64,000 bases of DNA from Clostridia bacterium (GTDB taxonomy: Bacteria > Bacillota > Clostridia > Oscillospirales > Acutalibacteraceae). The position numbers and the translations under genes were made by a program. This document shows, one piece after another, positions 60,009 through 64,000 of this stretch. The notes under the pieces were generated by a model. That model was not told where the DNA came from. It did no database searches and was given only the letters and a program-made list of their open reading frames with translations. Position 1 is the stretch's first letter; each line of letters starts with the position of its first letter. The stretch is from positions 1 through 64,000 of the forward strand of contig JAQXOB010000050.1 in NCBI GenBank assembly GCA_029098305.1, read 5' to 3'.

Positions 60009-60437
60009 ATGATAATACTTGGCGTGGATTATGGCAAGGCGCGCACAGGCCTTGCGATATGTGACAAAAGCGAGATGCTTGCTTCTCCTCTTTGTGTTAT
60101 ACATGAGTCTGATTTTTCTGTTTTATCAGATAAAATAGCAGAAAAAGCAACCGAGAATAGATGTGAATTGATTGTGGTAGGGTTGCCGAGAAATATGGAC
60201 GGCACCGAAGGCGAAAGTGCTCAAAACGCACGATTGCTTGCCACTGCAATAGAAGAAAAAACATCGTTGCAGGTGTGTTTGTATGATGAGCGATGCACCA
60301 CTATCACAGCGCATAGCTATCTCAATGATACAAACGTAAGAGGAAAAAAACGCAAAGGCGTTGTGGATAGCGTAGCTGCTACTATAATTCTTCAAAATTA
60401 TATGGATTACAGAAAAAATCATATAAACAATAATTAA
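60009..60437 (+). CDS. ruvX: Holliday junction resolvase-like RuvX (YqgF)
   Basis: The 142-residue RNase H-fold protein has IILGVDYGKARTGLAI (2-17), VVGLPRNMDGTEG and YDERCTTITAHSYL. Members process pre-16S rRNA and have been proposed as resolvases. Coupled to the HAD gene. Confidence 0.95.
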   Translation: MIILGVDYGKARTGLAICDKSEMLASPLCVIHESDFSVLSDKIAEKATENRCELIVVGLPRNMDGTEGESAQNARLLATAIEEKTSLQVCLYDERCTTITAHSYLNDTNVRGKKRKGVVDSVAATIILQNYMDYRKNHINNN

Positions 60438-60499
60438 AAATTAGATAAACAAAAAACAAGGATAATAACATATTTAAATTAAAACCGGAGGATATTGCC

Positions 60500-62554
60500 A
60501 TGAAGACAAAACTAAAAATGACCGTTTCTATAATGCTGGCAATGATGCTTATATTAAGTACTGTCACATTTTCTGTGTCTGCATCAGCCGCAACCAAGCT
60601 TACATACAATGACGGCGTGAGACACGAGGTTTGCACGTCATTTAGCAAAAATGCAGATGATTATTATAGTGGCAAATATTCCTTTGAAACTCTAAAGCTT
60701 TTGGAAGGAAATGATTCCGGTAGCTCTCTCGAAGCAATGGAAAGCGAGCTGTTTGAGTCGCTTTCTAATCTCATGAGCGACACTCAGAGCTACAACCCGA
60801 AGTATTCAGGCTATACAAAAAACAGCCTGGCATATTATTGGGAATACACAGATGCCGCTGATGGTGAGCCCGGTTATTATTATTTTTATACCGATTGCAA
60901 AAAAAATGATAAATATACAATGAACAGAGAGCACGTATGGGCAAAGAGCAACGCATCATTCTATCAGAAGAATGGAGGATCTGATTTGCACCATCTTCGT
61001 CCTGCTGTGGATTACGTCAACTCTTCCAGAAGCAACTATATGTTTGGCAATGTGAAAGGTGTTTTGAAAAATTATGACACTTCTGTTGCAAATGATACAG
61101 ATGTTATATGGTATAGCAAAGCTGACAACTTGGTTGAGGTTGCAGACAATGTTAAGGGCGATGTGGCAAGAATAATTATGTATGTTTATGTGCGTTGGCA
61201 ACAGCCAAATCTGCTTGAGCAAGTTACCAGCAGAAATTTGCCTGAGTTGGATGCCGATGACAGCCAAAACGACGGAAAGCCAATTTTTGAAAGCTTAGAT
61301 ACATTGTTAGAGTGGATGGAGCAAGACCCTGTAGACACTTGGGAAATGGGAAGAAACGACATAGTAGAGCAGATTCAAGGTAACAGAAATGTATTCATTG
61401 ATTATCCTGAGCTTGCATGGATGCTCTTTGACGAGCCTATACCAAACGATATGCAGACACCATCCGGTTATGCTCTAACCTGTGGGGACACTGAGGTTGG
61501 CTGTAAGCATGATTACCATGTATCATCACAGAGTGCTACTTGCACAACGAATGGCTACAACAAATATGAGTGCCAAAACTGCAATTATTCTTATGTGGAG
61601 AAAATACACGCCATAGGCCATACTTTTGAATGTGTAGACGAAGACTTTAATATTTACTACTGCAATGTTTGCCATAAATATGAAATAATTAAATATTTAT
61701 ATTCAACTAAAACATTGAATGACGGTGACTCTATAGTAATTTATTGTCCGGGTGTAAACAAGGCTATGGGAAGTACACCTACAGAAAAACAGAGAATGAA
61801 GTCTATTCTTACCAAGCTTAACTCAGATGGGTCTCTAACACTTTCTGATGAAATGGCATTGTTCACAGTTATCGAAAATGATGACGGTACCTATAGCTTT
61901 ATCGGTCAAGGAATGTATCTCACTTGTCCGGAAAAGGGAAATGGATTATATCTATCTGATAGAGATGATGACTACACCAAATGGTATATAGAAGAAGCAG
62001 GCCATGATTTGTTCTATATTGTCAACTTAAGTGCGAGATATGTAAACGGACAAGAGCAAACACAATTACGATATATTGAGTGTTATGATGATTTTACATC
62101 GTATGGAATGAATGAGAAACAACATTCACTGTTCCTAATGCAGTTTTATGGAATAGATGAGAGTGAATGTTCAGACAAAAATCATAAATGCGTGTCTATA
62201 TCAAACAACGACGGAACTCATAACTGTGTGTGCAAAGAGTGTGGTCACACAGAAAACGAGGAATGTATATATGAGGATAATATCTGTATCGCTTGCGGAT
62301 ATGAGAGAAGCGAGTTCATACCACCTGTTTCTACAGATGATAAAGCAATGTACGGCGATGTAAATTGCGACAATACAGTAACATTAGAGGATGTTACACT
62401 TCTTCAAAAAATACTTGCTAGCCTAGCTTCGTATGATGATTATGGCAAAGCATCAAAGAAAAACGCAGACTGCTCACATGATGGCTATGTGACAATGCTG
62501 GATGTAACAACCATCCAAAAATATCTTGCTAATATCATCAAATCTTTTGAGTGA
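60500..62554 (+). CDS. Secreted endonuclease I-type nuclease with Cys/His-rich segments and dockerin
   Basis: The 684-residue protein has a signal peptide (about 1-31). Its endonuclease I domain (about 100-310) contains NREHVWAKS (about 141) and DLHHLRPAVD (about 161). A CxxC/His-rich zinc-ribbon-like segment (about 335-395) and a beta domain (about 395-550) follow. A second Cys-rich segment (about 555-600) and a dockerin (about 616-684; GDVNCDNTVTLEDV and CSHDGYVTMLDV) complete the protein. It is a paralog of the nuclease at 50391, with a different spacer architecture. CCGGAGG precedes the ATG. Confidence 0.92.
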   Translation: MKTKLKMTVSIMLAMMLILSTVTFSVSASAATKLTYNDGVRHEVCTSFSKNADDYYSGKYSFETLKLLEGNDSGSSLEAMESELFESLSNLMSDTQSYNPKYSGYTKNSLAYYWEYTDAADGEPGYYYFYTDCKKNDKYTMNREHVWAKSNASFYQKNGGSDLHHLRPAVDYVNSSRSNYMFGNVKGVLKNYDTSVANDTDVIWYSKADNLVEVADNVKGDVARIIMYVYVRWQQPNLLEQVTSRNLPELDADDSQNDGKPIFESLDTLLEWMEQDPVDTWEMGRNDIVEQIQGNRNVFIDYPELAWMLFDEPIPNDMQTPSGYALTCGDTEVGCKHDYHVSSQSATCTTNGYNKYECQNCNYSYVEKIHAIGHTFECVDEDFNIYYCNVCHKYEIIKYLYSTKTLNDGDSIVIYCPGVNKAMGSTPTEKQRMKSILTKLNSDGSLTLSDEMALFTVIENDDGTYSFIGQGMYLTCPEKGNGLYLSDRDDDYTKWYIEEAGHDLFYIVNLSARYVNGQEQTQLRYIECYDDFTSYGMNEKQHSLFLMQFYGIDESECSDKNHKCVSISNNDGTHNCVCKECGHTENEECIYEDNICIACGYERSEFIPPVSTDDKAMYGDVNCDNTVTLEDVTLLQKILASLASYDDYGKASKKNADCSHDGYVTMLDVTTIQKYLANIIKSFE

Positions 62555-62575
62555 TATTTAACTGAAAAACATAAT

Positions 62576-62629
62576 AAAGCACATTTTCAGACTAAGTGCA
62601 TTGGTTTGAAGATGTGCTTTCTATTTTTT
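62576..62629 (+). terminator. Terminator after the second dockerin nuclease
   Basis: AAAGCACAT (62576-62584) pairs with ATGTGCTTT (62612-62620), followed by a T-run. Confidence 0.85.
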
Positions 62630-62649
62630 GGGTATGGTTTTGGCAAGTG

Positions 62650-62678
62650 TTGACAATACTTTTTTTAGGTTATATAAT
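62650..62678 (+). promoter_or_regulatory. Promoter of the acyltransferase gene
   Basis: TTGACA and TATAAT with a 17-base spacer, 42 bases before the ATG. Perfect consensus. Confidence 0.85.
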
Positions 62679-62719
62679 ACTACACGCTGTGAATATAGGT
62701 AAAGAAGAGAGGTTATAAT

Positions 62720-63814
62720 ATGGTAAAGGTGCGTTCTTCGGGTATAGAGTTACTTAGAATTGTTGCTATGTTAATGATTATTGTTGTCCATATTTATAAT
62801 TTTGGAGGACTTACGCATCGTGCTAACGAGCTGGGAGGCTCATTTGATGCTGCTATGGATTTTATATGGATTTTTACACGTTGCTGTGTAAATGTCTATA
62901 TTATGATTACGGGTTATTTTCTTGTTGAGAGCAGATTTGATCTTAAAAAGTCAGCAAAACGTGTTTTCTCAACATATGGTATGATGGTGTTTTATTCGGT
63001 GTGCCTTACAGCTGCACCACTAATAGTGATGCCTGATAAAATTCCTGAAGATAAGTCGTTGGCTGAAATTATTCTAAGAGGTCTGTTTCCTTTTACAAGC
63101 AGAACATGGTACTTTTTAACGCTTTTTCTAGTGCTGAGTGCCTTGGTGCCGTTTATCAATATAGTGTTGCAAAAGCTAGAAAACAAGCAATATCTGATGC
63201 TTTTAGGTGTGATGTTTTTCATTACTTCGATATTCCCTTTGCTTGAGAAAGTGCCATTTGCAAGAATTTGGGTGAATATAGACGATATAATAGACGCAAA
63301 CGAAGGTAAAAGCTTGTATAGCTTTATTTTTATGTATTGTCTCGGCGGGTATCTCAAACGCTTCGTAAAAAAGCCTCAAAAAATTGATATTCGTTTTTTG
63401 TTGGCATATATAGGCATATGTAGCATAAACTTTATTATTAAGCTGTTCTCCGGAGTAGATAGTGCATATTCAGGTGCATATGGATGGTTTTCTAATCCTC
63501 TTGTGATTTTTAGTAGCATAGCGATATTTATATTCTTTTTAAGCTTGAATTTTTATAGTAAAACTATTAATAAAATTGCATCAACCACATTTGCAGTGTA
63601 TATGATACATGAGTTTACATATTTGAGAAACTTTTTATGGAGCGTGTTTAGTTTTAAACAATATGATGGCTCGGTTTTTCAATGTGTTATTAAAATAATA
63701 GGAATTTCTCTGCTTGTTTTTGCAGTATGTATGACAATAGAACTCCTTCGTCAGCTTGTGTTTAATCTTGTGTCGGAACTGTTTAGGAGAGATAAGTCTG
63801 GTATCAAAATTTGA
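62720..63814 (+). CDS. Acyltransferase 3-family membrane protein
   Basis: The 364-residue protein has about ten membrane helices and the N-terminal catalytic-type His in MIIVVHIYNFGG (about 19-30). Members acetylate or otherwise acylate cell-wall sugars or other surface polymers (OatA-like N-terminal part). No extracellular SGNH domain is attached. Its position after lysozyme and nuclease genes might suggest self-protection of the wall, but that is only a guess. GAGAGG precedes the ATG. Confidence 0.85.
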   Translation: MVKVRSSGIELLRIVAMLMIIVVHIYNFGGLTHRANELGGSFDAAMDFIWIFTRCCVNVYIMITGYFLVESRFDLKKSAKRVFSTYGMMVFYSVCLTAAPLIVMPDKIPEDKSLAEIILRGLFPFTSRTWYFLTLFLVLSALVPFINIVLQKLENKQYLMLLGVMFFITSIFPLLEKVPFARIWVNIDDIIDANEGKSLYSFIFMYCLGGYLKRFVKKPQKIDIRFLLAYIGICSINFIIKLFSGVDSAYSGAYGWFSNPLVIFSSIAIFIFFLSLNFYSKTINKIASTTFAVYMIHEFTYLRNFLWSVFSFKQYDGSVFQCVIKIIGISLLVFAVCMTIELLRQLVFNLVSELFRRDKSGIKI

Positions 63815-63860
63815 TATATTGAATCCGTTTTACATTTGATTGAAAGGTTACAAAAAACTA

Positions 63861-63889
63861 TTGACTTTTTTTGAAAAATTGTTTATCAT
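63861..63889 (+). promoter_or_regulatory. Promoter of the gene at the right edge
   Basis: TTGACT and TATCAT are separated by 17 bases, 47 bases before the start at 63936. Confidence 0.65.
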
Positions 63890-63935
63890 ACTTATATGAG
63901 AACGCTGTTCCTAAATTTATATGGAGGTGCATATT

Positions 63936-64000
63936 ATGATGAAAAAGAGTAACTTAGGTCGCATTATCACGTTAATTGGTGTGGTTGCTTCGCTTACAGC
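63936..64000 (+). CDS. Start of a membrane or exported protein, truncated by the window
   Basis: Only the first 21 codons are visible: MMKKSNLGRIITLIGVV, then ASLT. A positively charged start followed by a hydrophobic stretch suggests a membrane segment or signal peptide. GGAGG lies 8 bases before the ATG. The rest is outside the window and no family can be named. Confidence 0.6.
   Translation, partial: MMKKSNLGRIITLIGVVASLT

Overview
The window looks like the chromosome of a low-GC, Gram-positive, anaerobic, spore-forming Clostridium relative of the Ruminococcus type. The evidence is a trimeric bifurcating-type [FeFe]-hydrogenase operon, Spo0A and BofA, four secreted proteins ending in type I dockerins, and strong sigma-A promoters with AT-rich spacers. 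A starch-binding-like surface protein together with dockerins and sporulation genes recalls Ruminococcus bromii, but the species is an inference. No rRNA, tRNA, prophage, CRISPR array or intact insertion sequence was seen.

Region 1-6.7 kb (minus strand): hydC, a 34-residue HndB-like leader ORF, hydB and hydA, driven by a clear promoter whose leader carries a 13-bp palindrome. Next comes a secreted papain-family protease with a dockerin and a consensus promoter. Region 7-18.7 kb: a degenerate PP2C-like membrane protein, an L,D-transpeptidase-like protein without catalytic His and Cys, rsmE, a YwiB-like gene, argS, the rpmH-rnpA-yidD-yidC-jag cluster, and a YfhO plus CsbB-type glycosyltransferase pair. 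Region 18.7-29.3 kb: small and hypothetical genes (including a 40-residue Cys-rich membrane peptide), hemW, rmuC, a tandem paralogous pair, an HtrA protease with a 51-bp repeat, a CpsB-type phosphatase, a radical SAM protein and pgeF.

Region 29.4-34.4 kb is the heat-shock operon hrcA-grpE-dnaK-dnaJ under CIRCE. A cobalamin riboswitch then precedes a DUF4430 (transcobalamin-like) lipoprotein. Region 35-44.5 kb: trmL, tatD, apgM, spo0A, an FAD amine-oxidase-like protein, a DUF2804 protein, a starch-binding-like surface protein, DUF4364 and bofA. Region 44.5-48 kb: a nuclease pair of genes, then rpmG-secE-nusG-rplK-rplA. Region 48-50.2 kb: a KdsC-like phosphatase gene running into a 155-bp tandem repeat that reaches the start of cinA.

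Region 50.3-64 kb is rich in accessory functions: two dockerin-bearing endonuclease I-type nucleases, a CAT-family acyltransferase, a 1039-residue MORN-repeat protein with an Asp/Tyr-rich minisatellite, a dockerin-bearing GH25 lysozyme with a ricin-like domain, DegV, a HAD phosphatase, ruvX, and an acyltransferase 3 membrane protein.

The most interesting theme is that the dockerin proteins here are not polysaccharidases of plant fibre. They are a cysteine protease, two nucleases and a lysozyme. Together they suggest a cohesin-assembled complex for dismantling bacterial cells, extracellular DNA or biofilm. Other notable points are the riboswitch-DUF4430 pair, a hairpin sequence present twice 39.7 kb apart, the 155-bp repeat, and several apparently catalytically dead surface or membrane proteins.
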